Assembly: GCF_000282455.1 (NCBI RefSeq)
Contig: NZ_AKJG01000090.1
Location: forward strand, 1-44,343
Direction: 5' to 3'
Source of the DNA: Pseudomonas sp. GM74
GTDB lineage: Bacteria > Pseudomonadota > Gammaproteobacteria > Pseudomonadales > Pseudomonadaceae
Length of the DNA: 44,343 nucleotides
Below, in pieces: positions 25,474 through 32,991 of this stretch. Numbering within the stretch: the stretch's first letter is position 1; each line of letters begins with the position of its first letter. Below the pieces are notes generated by a model, which saw only the letters and a program-made list of their open reading frames with translations, had not been told where the DNA came from and ran no database searches. The translations under genes and the position numbers were made by a program.

Positions 25474-26976
25474 TCAGCCGCGGGTCGATTGCGGCAATTC
25501 AGCGACCAGGCGCAACGAAGCGGTGAGCTCGTCCAGTTGGTAGTGCGGGCGCAGGTAGGTCACGGCCTTGTACACCCCCGGCTTGCCCGGCACTTCGAAC
25601 ACCTCGGCGCGGGCTTCGCGCAACGGGAACTTGGCCTTGGCTTCCTGGCTCGCGGTGTCGTCCAGCAACACGTAGCTCGACAGCCACTTGTTGAGGAACA
25701 GCTCTACGTCCTTGCGCGAGGCGAAGCTGCCGATCTTGTCGCGCATGATCGCCTTCATGTAGTGGGCGATGCGCGAGGTGGCGAAGATGTACTGCAACTG
25801 CGCGGAAAGCCGGGCGTTGGCGTTGGCGATGTCGGTGTTGTACTGCTTCTGTTTCTGCGCCGACTGGGTGCCGAAGAACGCGGCGTAGTCCGTGCCCTTG
25901 CAGTGCACCAGCGGAATGAAACCGAGGTCCGACAGCTCTTTTTCACGGCGGTCGGTGATGGCGATCTCGGTCGGGCACTTGAGGGCGATTTCACCGTCAT
26001 CGGTCTTGAATGTGTGGGTCGGCAAACCTTCCACCAGGCCGCCACCCTCGACGCCACGAATCGCCACGCACCAGCCGTAACGGGAAAACGCATCGGTGAC
26101 CCGGGTGCCCAGCGCGTAGGCGGCGTTCATCCACAGGTACTTGTTGTGGTCGCGTCCGTCGACGCTTTCGACAAAGTTGAATTCCTCGACCGGCGTGGTA
26201 TCCGGGCCGTAAGGCAGGCGACCGAGCACGTGGGGCAGGGTCAGGCCGACATAACGCGAGTCTTCCGAGGCACGGAACGACTTCCACTTGGCGTATTCGA
26301 CGGTGTCGAAAATCTTCGCCAGATCCCGTGGGCCGGACATGTCGGTGAACGAATCCCAGCCAAACAGCTCAGGCGAAGCCGCCGAGATGAACGGCGCATG
26401 GGCGGCCGCGGCGACGTGGGAAATCTCTTCGAGCAGGTACATGTCTTCCGGGCTGCGGTTGAACTCGTAGTCACCCAGCAGCATGCCGAACGGTGCACCG
26501 CCGAAGGTGCCGTATTCTTCTTCGTAGATCTTCTTGAACAGCGCGCTCTGGTCGAATTCGGAAGCGGCCTTGAGGTCGCGCACCAGGTCTTTCTTCGACG
26601 CGTTGAGCAAGTGGATCTTCAGCGTGGTGCTGGTCTCGGTCTGGTCCACCTGATACTTCAGGCCGCGCCAGGAAGCTTCCAGCTGCTGGAACTCACTGGC
26701 GTGCATGATTTCGTTCATCTGCTCGGAGAGCATCGCGTCGATCTCGGCGATGCGCGCATCGAGTACGGCGATCAGGTCCTTGCTCGGCGTCATTTCGCCT
26801 TCCAGGATCTGGTTGACCAGTTCGCCGATCAGGTCGCGGGTACGGGTGCGTTCAGTCTCGGAACGGGCCACGCGGCTTTCGGAAATGATGCTGTCGAGCA
26901 ACGAGGATTGCGCGGTGAAGCTGTCCACTTCAACCAGCGTGCTGTCCTGTTGAGTCACGGTTTGCTTGTCGTTCAT
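25474..26976 (-). CDS. tssC: TssC, T6SS sheath large subunit
   Basis: A 500-residue TssC (VipB/EvpB family). Diagnostic segments are SWRGLKYQVDQTETSTTLKI, YGTFGGAPFGMLLGDYEF, and CVAIRGVEGGGLVEGLPTH. It copolymerises with TssB to form the contractile sheath. The preferred start is ATG 26976 (protein MNDKQTVTQQ) with AGGAG seven bases upstream, 10 nt after the tssB stop. An in-frame ATG at 27024 inside tssB is rejected. Confidence 0.96.
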   Translation of the reverse strand: MNDKQTVTQQDSTLVEVDSFTAQSSLLDSIISESRVARSETERTRTRDLIGELVNQILEGEMTPSKDLIAVLDARIAEIDAMLSEQMNEIMHASEFQQLEASWRGLKYQVDQTETSTTLKIHLLNASKKDLVRDLKAASEFDQSALFKKIYEEEYGTFGGAPFGMLLGDYEFNRSPEDMYLLEEISHVAAAAHAPFISAASPELFGWDSFTDMSGPRDLAKIFDTVEYAKWKSFRASEDSRYVGLTLPHVLGRLPYGPDTTPVEEFNFVESVDGRDHNKYLWMNAAYALGTRVTDAFSRYGWCVAIRGVEGGGLVEGLPTHTFKTDDGEIALKCPTEIAITDRREKELSDLGFIPLVHCKGTDYAAFFGTQSAQKQKQYNTDIANANARLSAQLQYIFATSRIAHYMKAIMRDKIGSFASRKDVELFLNKWLSSYVLLDDTASQEAKAKFPLREARAEVFEVPGKPGVYKAVTYLRPHYQLDELTASLRLVAELPQSTRG

Positions 26977-26986
26977 CGTCAGGCTC

Positions 26987-27520
26987 CTACGCTTTGCCGT
27001 CGGTGGCCGGAACGGCGGCTTCACGGCCGAATTCCTTGCCCAGGGTTTTCAACTTCTCGGTGTTCTGCAACACGTCCATCAGCAGCTCTTCGAGCTTGTC
27101 GTTGCCGCCCATCTTGTTGCGCAGGTCCGCCAGCTTGTTGCGCACTTCCAGCAGCTTGCGCAGCGGTTCGACCTGCTTGACCACGTTCTGCGGTTCGAAG
27201 TCTTCGAGGGCGTTGAAGTTGAGCTCGACGCCCAACTGCGTGCCGTTTTTCGCCAGGGTGTTGTCGACGCGGTAGGTCAGGCGCGGCTTGATGCCCTTGA
27301 GCACGCCGTTGAAGTTGTCGCGGTCGATGAAAATGAACTTGCGGTCCTTGAGTTTCGGCAGCGGCTCCAGCGGGTTGCCGGAGAAATCGCCCAGCACACC
27401 GACGACAAAGGGCAGCTCTTTCTTTTCCTGAGCGTCACCGATATCCACGTCGTAGGTGATATGGACCCGAGGCGCGCGAACGCGGTCGAGTTTGTGCTGG
27501 GTACTTTCCTTCTTCGCCAT
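26987..27520 (-). CDS. tssB: TssB, T6SS sheath small subunit
   Basis: A 177-residue TssB (VipA/ImpB family) beginning MAKKESTQHKLDRVRAPRVH. The family core is VHITYDVDIGDAQEKKELPF and LGDFSGNPLEPLPKLKDRKF. AGGAG precedes ATG 27520; the earlier ATG 27541 lacks a good site. It pairs with TssC in the sheath and carries the element ClpV recognition depends on. It starts 68 nt after the unknown operon-leading gene. Confidence 0.96.
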   Translation of the reverse strand: MAKKESTQHKLDRVRAPRVHITYDVDIGDAQEKKELPFVVGVLGDFSGNPLEPLPKLKDRKFIFIDRDNFNGVLKGIKPRLTYRVDNTLAKNGTQLGVELNFNALEDFEPQNVVKQVEPLRKLLEVRNKLADLRNKMGGNDKLEELLMDVLQNTEKLKTLGKEFGREAAVPATDGKA

Positions 27521-27588
27521 CGTGATCTCCTGTGCGAACAATTCGCTGCAAGTCGTTTGCGTGTCGGTTCAATGGGTGGCCGAGCGCG

Positions 27589-28341
27589 TTACATTCCTTC
27601 GATCGTCAGCAGCAGGCGCTGACGGATTTCATCGTTCATTTCCATGATGTTGGCGTGCCCCACCAGCTCTTCGAAGCTGGTGTTGCCGGCGATCTGGGTG
27701 CTGCTGCGGATCACGGCCTCGTCGGGCAACTGCGAGCGAACCGGCGAGCTGATGACGCAGAAGGGCAGGTCGCCGAACTCCTTCAAGCGTTCGAAACTGA
27801 CGGGGAAACGCAGGCCTTCGAGCAGGCGGCTGATGCCGGGCGACTTGCTCAGGCAGTAGAACAGCACCAGGTAGTGCACCACGAAGCGGTACAGCTCGGC
27901 GCTGCTGCGATTGGGGTCTTTGATGACGGTGCGAAAACGGGCCAGGTCGAACGAACTGAAGCCCACCACCCAGCGCACGGGGCTGGTGATGCGAATGGAT
28001 TGGCCGCTTTGGGACAGCACCTTGTCGTACTCCAGCGCAAACAGTTGCGGGGTGGTACTGAGCAGGTTGAGGGGCACTTCGAGTTCATTGACCAGCTGGA
28101 ACGGAGCGGCCGAACCGATGCGGTCGAAGAACTCCTTGAGTTCCTTGAAATGGTGCTGGGTCTCGCGCCCGCTGCTGCGTTGCGCGCCTTGCAGGTATTC
28201 ACCGAAAAACGCTTGCGGACGAATCAGCAAAGCCAGGGTCGCCAGATAATCCGAAGCCTGCGCCTTGAGCGCATCGGAAATGGCCCGGGTCTGGCTTCGC
28301 AGCTGGATCAATGCTTCAACATCGAAAAACGTTTGAGTCAT
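27589..28341 (-). CDS. Unknown protein at the head of the T6SS operon
   Basis: A 250-residue soluble protein from ATG 28341 (start MTQTFFDVEALIQLRSQTRA), with a possible AAGGA 10 nt upstream. I do not recognise the family. It is mainly helical at the N-terminus, with a beta-rich middle (SIRITSPVRWVVGFSSFDLA) and an aromatic hydrophobic helix YRFVVHYLVLFYCL (about 166-179). There is no signal peptide and no classical membrane segment. It is the promoter-proximal gene and is followed after 68 nt by tssB, the slot where tssA or regulatory genes often sit, but it is not TssA, which is present at 7450-8547. A baseplate-accessory or regulatory role is possible but unproven. Confidence 0.7.
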   Translation of the reverse strand: MTQTFFDVEALIQLRSQTRAISDALKAQASDYLATLALLIRPQAFFGEYLQGAQRSSGRETQHHFKELKEFFDRIGSAAPFQLVNELEVPLNLLSTTPQLFALEYDKVLSQSGQSIRITSPVRWVVGFSSFDLARFRTVIKDPNRSSAELYRFVVHYLVLFYCLSKSPGISRLLEGLRFPVSFERLKEFGDLPFCVISSPVRSQLPDEAVIRSSTQIAGNTSFEELVGHANIMEMNDEIRQRLLLTIEGM

Positions 28342-28515
28342 CGGTACATCGTCCTTGAGCACTTCGCACCTTCCTGGAATAAAACCGGAGAGTATGTCGA
28401 GTGACTTGATTCTCAAATGGACATCCGTCCACGAGAAGTGATTACTGGTGTTCGTCATCAAAAAATCACAATGCCGGAAACAACCGGGAGTGTGGTGATG
28501 GCATATGGATATTGA

Positions 28516-28542
28516 GTTGCCAGTAACGTCGTGTATGGCAAC
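28516..28542. promoter_or_regulatory. Inverted repeat near the T6SS promoter
   Basis: GTTGCCA (28516-28522) and TGGCAAC (28536-28542) form a perfect 7-bp inverted repeat with a 13-nt spacer, about one and a half to two helical turns apart. It lies about 175-200 nt upstream of the first T6SS gene. The overlapping CGTGT/ACACG pair (28530-28534 and 28541-28545) is a second small inverted repeat. It could be a dimeric regulator site or a leader hairpin; no regulator can be named. Confidence 0.35.
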
Positions 28543-28722
28543 ACGTCGTATCGAAAAGTTCATTCGGGGGGCGGATTTTTTCTCGTTTTTGCTACATGTC
28601 GCAATGATGCCTTCGTGCCACTATTTGTGGGATGTGTCTGTCAGATAGTCCTGAAAGCCAGTCAATTCAAAGGTTTCAGAGGCGTAGTGGATCCAATTTT
28701 TAATTGTAAATAATTTTAAAAA

Positions 28723-28738
28723 GGTGAACCGGTTCACC
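28723..28738. promoter_or_regulatory. Perfect 16-bp palindrome, operator candidate
   Basis: GGTGAACCGGTTCACC is a perfect palindrome in an AT-rich context of the divergent intergenic region, 382 nt upstream of the T6SS operon and 302 nt upstream of the M48 gene. The CG-centred TGAACCGGTTCA resembles LacI-family operators, such as the TGAAACCGGTTTCA type, with one base fewer per half-site. There is no T tract, so it is not a terminator. No cognate regulator is encoded nearby. Confidence 0.5.
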
Positions 28739-29040
28739 CAATGCCCGCTTGAGGGTCTGTTAAAGAAAAGATTGAAGGATAAGTGTCATATAGCCGGCAA
28801 GGAAGTGATGGCATCTCAGGATATCCGGGATATACAAGTAGTCATTTCCATTGCTGAACGAGTGTTCGGGCAATTTGGCGTTACATACCGTCGATATTTC
28901 TGTATAACGCGCCGGGTACGAGTGCGCCCCGTAACTTTCATGTCGGGCCGTGCAATAGCGTGAGGGCTTTCGGGCCTTTGTTAAATGGAATTTATGCTCG
29001 CCACGGATGTCAGGCGACGCGACTATTGAGGCCCTGTCTC

Positions 29041-31206
29041 ATGAGAACGTTGAAACTCATTGCCGTACTTATTCTCCTGCCGCTTTGCCTTGGTTTGTTT
29101 GGCGTCTGGGAGTTGCAACGCAGTACCGAGAGCATTCGGGACTTCGCCGAAGCCAAAGCCGAGTTGGGCGTGATGCGTCCCGAAATCGAAGCGATGGTCG
29201 CCAAGCCGTTCTCACGCTCGGCCAAGGTCGATATCAACGGTGAACGCATGGGTGTTCACCAGGCTTTGTCGCTCATTACCCAAGCCGAGCATGAACTGAC
29301 CATCCTGCAACCGGTGGCAGCCGTGATGAACAACCTGGCCAAGGGCGTCATCGCCCTCGGCCTGCTGGCCTCGCTGGTCGGCGTACTGGGTCTGTCGGGG
29401 TTGCGTTGGGCCGGTGCCCGCGCGAGTCATTCCCGTGAACGATTGCTGCACACCTTCAGCCGGGTGAGCCGTCTGTTGCCGTACCTGCTGGTGGGGCACA
29501 TCGTCGCCATGGGTGCGGCGGTAGCGGCCATCCTCGGTTTCGAAGGCCTGGGGCTGTGGCACATGGGGAAAATGGCCACTGGTGAATTCAAGCTGATGCT
29601 CATCGTGCTGATGCTGATGCTCGGTTTCCTGTATTCGATCTGGCAGATGGGCAAGCAGCTGCCGGTCATGCTGCGCATGTTCCAGTCCACGCCGATGAGC
29701 GTTCTGGGCCAGGTGGTCACACCGCAACAGGCGCCGGCGCTGTGGGCCTGTGTTCGCGAACTGGCGGACCAGCTCGGCGCGCTGGCACCCGAGCACATCG
29801 TGCTGGGCATGACCGAAGGCTTTTACGTCACCTCCAGCGACGTCAACCTGCTCCCGTCAGGCACCGCGCTCAAGGGCCGCACCCTGCACCTGCCGATGAT
29901 GTACCTGGGCTTGCTCGATTCGGCAGAAACCGGCGCGGTCATCGGTCACGAACTGGCGCACTTCGCCGGTGCCGATACCGAGTACAGCCTGCGCTTCGTA
30001 CCGATCTACGAGGGGATCGGCCGCAGTCTCGGGGTGATTGCCGAAACCATGCTGCAAAGCGATCTGCTGCAACGCACGACGCTGTGGCCGGCTTTCATGC
30101 TCGGTGAGTATTTCATGGAGCGTTTCGATCATGCGGTGAGCCACTGGAGCCGCGTGCGGGAGCTGGCGGCGGACGCGGCAGGTGCGCAGTTGACGGGGAA
30201 TATCGCCATCGCTTCGGCGCTGGTGCGCATCTCTGCCATCGACCCCTTGTTGCACCAGGGTGTCTCGACCCATGTGGTCCGCGCGACCAACCCCAGTGCC
30301 GAGCACGTCCTGACCCGCGACTTGCCAGGCAGCGTACTGCAGGAGTTGACCGCGCAGCCGCTGACCCTGCCCGAGGAGGAAATGGCAGCCAGCCTGCCTC
30401 ATCCGTCGGACACTCACCCCTCCAACCGCGAGCGGCTGGCGTCCCTGCAAGTCACGGTCGAAGAGGCCGTCAGCCGCGGCACCCGCCCGATCATCGCGGC
30501 ACAGGCCAGCGCCGCGATGGATCACTATTTCGCCGATCCCCAGGCATTGCGTGCGCGCATTACCGAGGACTTTCTCGGCCACTACGTGGAGCAGGATGCG
30601 GCGGTTGTGCAAGCGTTGCGTAGCCATGCCGGCAATGCCACGGAGGAAGTCCGACTGCATGAAGGCGCACGATTGCGCGGGTGGATTACCCTGGGTTGCT
30701 TCTCGCTCTTCATGTTGCTGGGTTTGGGCCTGCTGATCCTGCCGTACCTGTTACCGCAGGTTTTCGTGGACGCGGATTCCACAATGAAGTTGGTTGGCAT
30801 TCTGCTCTTGATCAGCATGGCGTTCCTGCTGCCACTCTCCTTGCGCATGCTCACGCGGGCGAACAAGACTGCGTTGCTACTGACGCCCGAGCACTTCGTG
30901 TTCGCCAACTTCAAGGCGCCATTGCCAATACAGCACGTCGCCGATTTTGGTCTACAAGTGGGGCACGGGGTGCACTTGAATTTGCTGCTGGAAGACGACG
31001 CCCCCATGCCTGAGTTGGCCTCGCGTTCGTTCTTTTCGCCGGATGCGAAACTCGACAAGAAGAAGCGCTGGGTCCAGTTGCAGCTGCTTCAAATCTGCCG
31101 TGACGACAAAAAACTCAAGGACCAGGAGTTGGCGGACCTGATTGGCACCTACCTGAATGCAGGCACTGCGCGGCACTTGCTGCAGCAGCGATTCGAGCAG
31201 GCTTGA
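29041..31206 (+). CDS. Membrane M48-family metalloprotease
   Basis: A 721-residue multi-pass protein. Hydrophobic segments lie at about 5-24, 102-123, 146-167 and 184-201. An M48 peptidase domain follows, with zinc motif HELAH (303-307) and third-ligand helix RELAADAAGAQ (E374). Two more membrane segments occur near 549-572 and 582-603, with a charged C-terminal tail. The active site is intact, so it should be a functional zinc endopeptidase at the inner membrane, resembling HtpX/Ste24-type enzymes but with a long unusual C-terminal part. ATG 29041 is preferred to the upstream frame start because the protein then opens with a membrane segment. A degraded copy of its 3' end recurs at 32716-32985. 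It lies divergently from the T6SS operon; whether it serves secretion is unknown. Confidence 0.82.
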   Translation: MRTLKLIAVLILLPLCLGLFGVWELQRSTESIRDFAEAKAELGVMRPEIEAMVAKPFSRSAKVDINGERMGVHQALSLITQAEHELTILQPVAAVMNNLAKGVIALGLLASLVGVLGLSGLRWAGARASHSRERLLHTFSRVSRLLPYLLVGHIVAMGAAVAAILGFEGLGLWHMGKMATGEFKLMLIVLMLMLGFLYSIWQMGKQLPVMLRMFQSTPMSVLGQVVTPQQAPALWACVRELADQLGALAPEHIVLGMTEGFYVTSSDVNLLPSGTALKGRTLHLPMMYLGLLDSAETGAVIGHELAHFAGADTEYSLRFVPIYEGIGRSLGVIAETMLQSDLLQRTTLWPAFMLGEYFMERFDHAVSHWSRVRELAADAAGAQLTGNIAIASALVRISAIDPLLHQGVSTHVVRATNPSAEHVLTRDLPGSVLQELTAQPLTLPEEEMAASLPHPSDTHPSNRERLASLQVTVEEAVSRGTRPIIAAQASAAMDHYFADPQALRARITEDFLGHYVEQDAAVVQALRSHAGNATEEVRLHEGARLRGWITLGCFSLFMLLGLGLLILPYLLPQVFVDADSTMKLVGILLLISMAFLLPLSLRMLTRANKTALLLTPEHFVFANFKAPLPIQHVADFGLQVGHGVHLNLLLEDDAPMPELASRSFFSPDAKLDKKKRWVQLQLLQICRDDKKLKDQELADLIGTYLNAGTARHLLQQRFEQA

Positions 31207-31207
31207 A

Positions 31208-31381
31208 GGCTTTCAGTATTGGCAAGCGTGGGGTTCCGGGTTCAATGACTCAACAGGCTTGGAGGACGGTCCGCAGTGGCAAGCGTTCTTCAATGTCCTG
31301 GATAAGGATCATGGGCCTACCGCCTACCTGTTCAAATGTCGCCACTGCGCCACGCTGGGCGCTTACCAAGACAGCCATTGA
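31208..31381 (+). pseudogene. C-terminal remnant of a CbrC-family gene
   Basis: An open stretch of 57 codons with no start, beginning right after the M48 stop codon. It translates with GFQYWQAW near the start and DHGPTAYLFKCRHCATLGAY at the end. The PTAYLFxCRHC pattern is the C-terminal signature of the CbrC (UPF0167, colicin E2 tolerance) family as I recall it. The upstream two thirds of the gene is missing and the interior appears shortened. CbrC-like genes are found next to bacterial toxins in pseudomonads, so this is plausibly a decayed immunity or tolerance gene. Assignment is from memory. Confidence 0.55.
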
Positions 31382-31427
31382 TACCCAAGGTGCTCATTCC
31401 GTGGCGACCCACAAGGATGAATCTCTG

Positions 31428-32168
31428 ATGACCGACGATCACACCCCCGACTTCAGCAAAGTCCCCACCGGCATGCTGCCGTTCCCGCCTGTTGAAGACG
31501 TGTTTGTCGCCGATCAACTGGAGCTGGCCAACCATCTGCACCCTTTGTTCAGCTTGGATATCAGCACCGTAAACCCCGAGTGGTCGGGCGTGCTGCACAT
31601 GCTCAGCCCGTTGGAACCGTACGAGGGCTTTGTCGGCGAGCTGACCGAGTGGGACGGGTGCCATGGCTACCTGCTGAAAACCAACTGGATCGGCTTCAAG
31701 GTCGAGCAAGGGCGCTATCGCTTGTGCGGCGATCCACGCTACTTCTTTCTGCACGAGGGGAATGCACAGCTGGCTGATCCTCACCCGGAGGCGAGAGCGG
31801 ATCTGGAGCGGCACTACGCCGACCAGCACAGCGCTTTTGCCGCCACCGTTGAAAGGTTTAAAACCAGCGGTGTGCTGGCGCGTGAGGATAGCGAACCGTT
31901 GTATGCAGTGGAATTTGTCGCGCAACTGGGCGGCGAAGTCGATGGCTGCGCCAACTGGGTGGAGGCGGTCGAATTTCCAATGCACATCGTTGAACTGGAC
32001 CCCGACCGCGGTGATTCGAATGTCTACCCCCTGAGCCCTGCGGATAACCGGTTTTTCCACGTGGCAAGCGTTCCGGGCTGGCATTACCGGACGGCCGGCG
32101 CAGACATGATCGTCATGTTCTACGAGCCGATTGAAGGCTTGGTGCTATTCACCTTCGATTACAGTTGA
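31428..32168 (+). CDS. Unknown protein, candidate immunity protein
   Basis: A 246-residue soluble acidic protein starting MTDDHTPDFSKVPTGMLPFP, with AAGGA about 11 nt before ATG 31428. It is rich in aromatic and acidic residues (GWHYRTAGADMIVMFYEP near the C-terminus, QLGGEVDGCANWVEAVEFP in the middle). I do not recognise the family; a weak similarity in flavour to YwqG/DUF1963-type proteins is only an impression. There is no signal peptide or membrane segment. It is followed by the next gene after 5 nt, so the two are probably cotranscribed. The position among toxin/immunity remnants suggests an immunity role, which is an inference. Confidence 0.65.
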   Translation: MTDDHTPDFSKVPTGMLPFPPVEDVFVADQLELANHLHPLFSLDISTVNPEWSGVLHMLSPLEPYEGFVGELTEWDGCHGYLLKTNWIGFKVEQGRYRLCGDPRYFFLHEGNAQLADPHPEARADLERHYADQHSAFAATVERFKTSGVLAREDSEPLYAVEFVAQLGGEVDGCANWVEAVEFPMHIVELDPDRGDSNVYPLSPADNRFFHVASVPGWHYRTAGADMIVMFYEPIEGLVLFTFDYS

Positions 32169-32173
32169 ATCCC

Positions 32174-32647
32174 ATGAATAAGACCGAATTGCAAACGCTT
32201 GTAGTCAGAGTTAAAAAGTATCTCGCGATTATCTTTTTGCTCTGCCTTGTAGGCGTTTTCATCTATGCGTACCTGCACAAACCGGAGTTTCCTTCTGAGA
32301 TAGTCCTGAAGCAAGACTTCATTCCGGGGCAGTCGATCTACATCGTTCAAGATGCCAGGGATGCAGATGAGCCCAAAAGCCTGAGGTTCTACGTCAACAA
32401 TGGCGACGGCAGGAATAATGAGACGATGAAGGTGCTCCTCGGAAAGACCCCGCCCTTCCTGGTCTCGGACACTGACTTGAAAGACGTGGTAATCCAGCGT
32501 GTCTCCAACGGCCTGTACATCAAACTCAAAGGCGCAGTCTCGAATTACCAGAGCAACCTTTACCTTGAAGACGGCGACACTTACACCACCTACCGTGTAA
32601 GCCTTGAACAAGTCGAAACGCGACCGCCCTTGGCGAGCGGTCGGTAA
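32174..32647 (+). CDS. Unknown single-pass membrane protein
   Basis: A 157-residue protein with one membrane segment (about 17-33, YLAIIFLLCLVGVFIYAYL) and a periplasmic-facing remainder by the positive-inside rule (VVRVKKY before the segment). The rest is beta-rich (SIYIVQDARDADEPKSLRFY, VVIQRVSNGLYIKLKG). ATG 32174 lies 5 nt after the upstream stop. I do not recognise the family. Inner-membrane-anchored periplasmic proteins of this size are a common form of T6SS immunity protein, but no specific toxin can be paired. A weak hairpin (32621-32643) lies over its last codons. Confidence 0.6.
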   Translation: MNKTELQTLVVRVKKYLAIIFLLCLVGVFIYAYLHKPEFPSEIVLKQDFIPGQSIYIVQDARDADEPKSLRFYVNNGDGRNNETMKVLLGKTPPFLVSDTDLKDVVIQRVSNGLYIKLKGAVSNYQSNLYLEDGDTYTTYRVSLEQVETRPPLASGR

Positions 32648-32715
32648 GCTTGCTTCAGCAAGGCAATCACTGCGCAGACAACCGCAATCGCCAGCGCCGG
32701 CCACTGCATCGGCAA

Positions 32716-32985
32716 ATTGATGATACTGGTTGCTGGCGGGGGGCTGGTCGTATTGATGGCGTGCCTGCTGCCATTCTCGTTGCGCATGCTCAAGCGGGCG
32801 AACAAGACGGCGTTGTTGCGGACGCCCGAGCACTTGAATCTGCTGCTGGAAGACGACGCCCCCATGCCTGAGGTGGCTTCGCGCTCCTTCTTTTCGCCCG
32901 ATGCGAAGCTCGACAAGAAAAAGCGCTGGGCCAGTTACAGTTGATTCAGTTCTGCCGGGGCGATAAGAAACTCGATACCCAGTAT
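32716..32985 (+). pseudogene. Truncated, frameshifted duplicate of the M48 gene 3' end
   Basis: This stretch is closely related to the 3' part of the M48 gene (about 30782-31130). Shared segments include LRMLKRANKTALLRTPEH and APMPEVASRSFFSPDAKLDK, against LRMLTRANKTALLLTPEH and the matching tail. Two lesions are visible. An 81-bp in-frame deletion joins two GCACTT copies (30891-30896 and 30972-30977 in the intact gene; the single junction copy is at 32830-32835). One base is lost near 32930, which shifts the frame to a stop at 32942; restoring it recovers QLQLIQFCRGDKKL. The 5' part with the zinc motif is absent, so this is a non-functional duplication remnant. Confidence 0.88.
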
Positions 32986-32991
32986 TTAATG

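Larger units (their letters stand above)
28342..29040. other. Divergent intergenic region, T6SS operon / M48 gene
   Basis: About 700 nt with no supported gene, noticeably lower in GC than its surroundings. It must hold the T6SS operon promoter (minus strand) and the M48 gene promoter (plus strand). It contains two inverted repeats, listed separately (28516-28542 and 28723-28738). I found no well-spaced sigma-54 -24/-12 site and no convincing sigma-70 promoter by eye. Confidence 0.7.

Noticed and set aside
28601..28620. Sigma-54-like elements on the minus strand (TGGCACG and TTGC) upstream of the T6SS operon
   Set aside because: The two elements are separated by 9 nt where about 4 nt is required between TGGCACG and TTGC, so the -24/-12 geometry is wrong.
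32621..32643. Hairpin CGACCGC / GCGGTCG at the end of the membrane-protein gene
   Set aside because: It has only a 7-bp stem over coding sequence and no T tract in either direction, so it is not called a terminator.
32590..32709. Minus-strand 39-codon frame with a hydrophobic stretch (MQWPALAIAVVCAVIALL)
   Set aside because: It overlaps the 3' end of the 157-residue gene antisense and has no ribosome binding site; it could be a gene scrap, but this cannot be supported.
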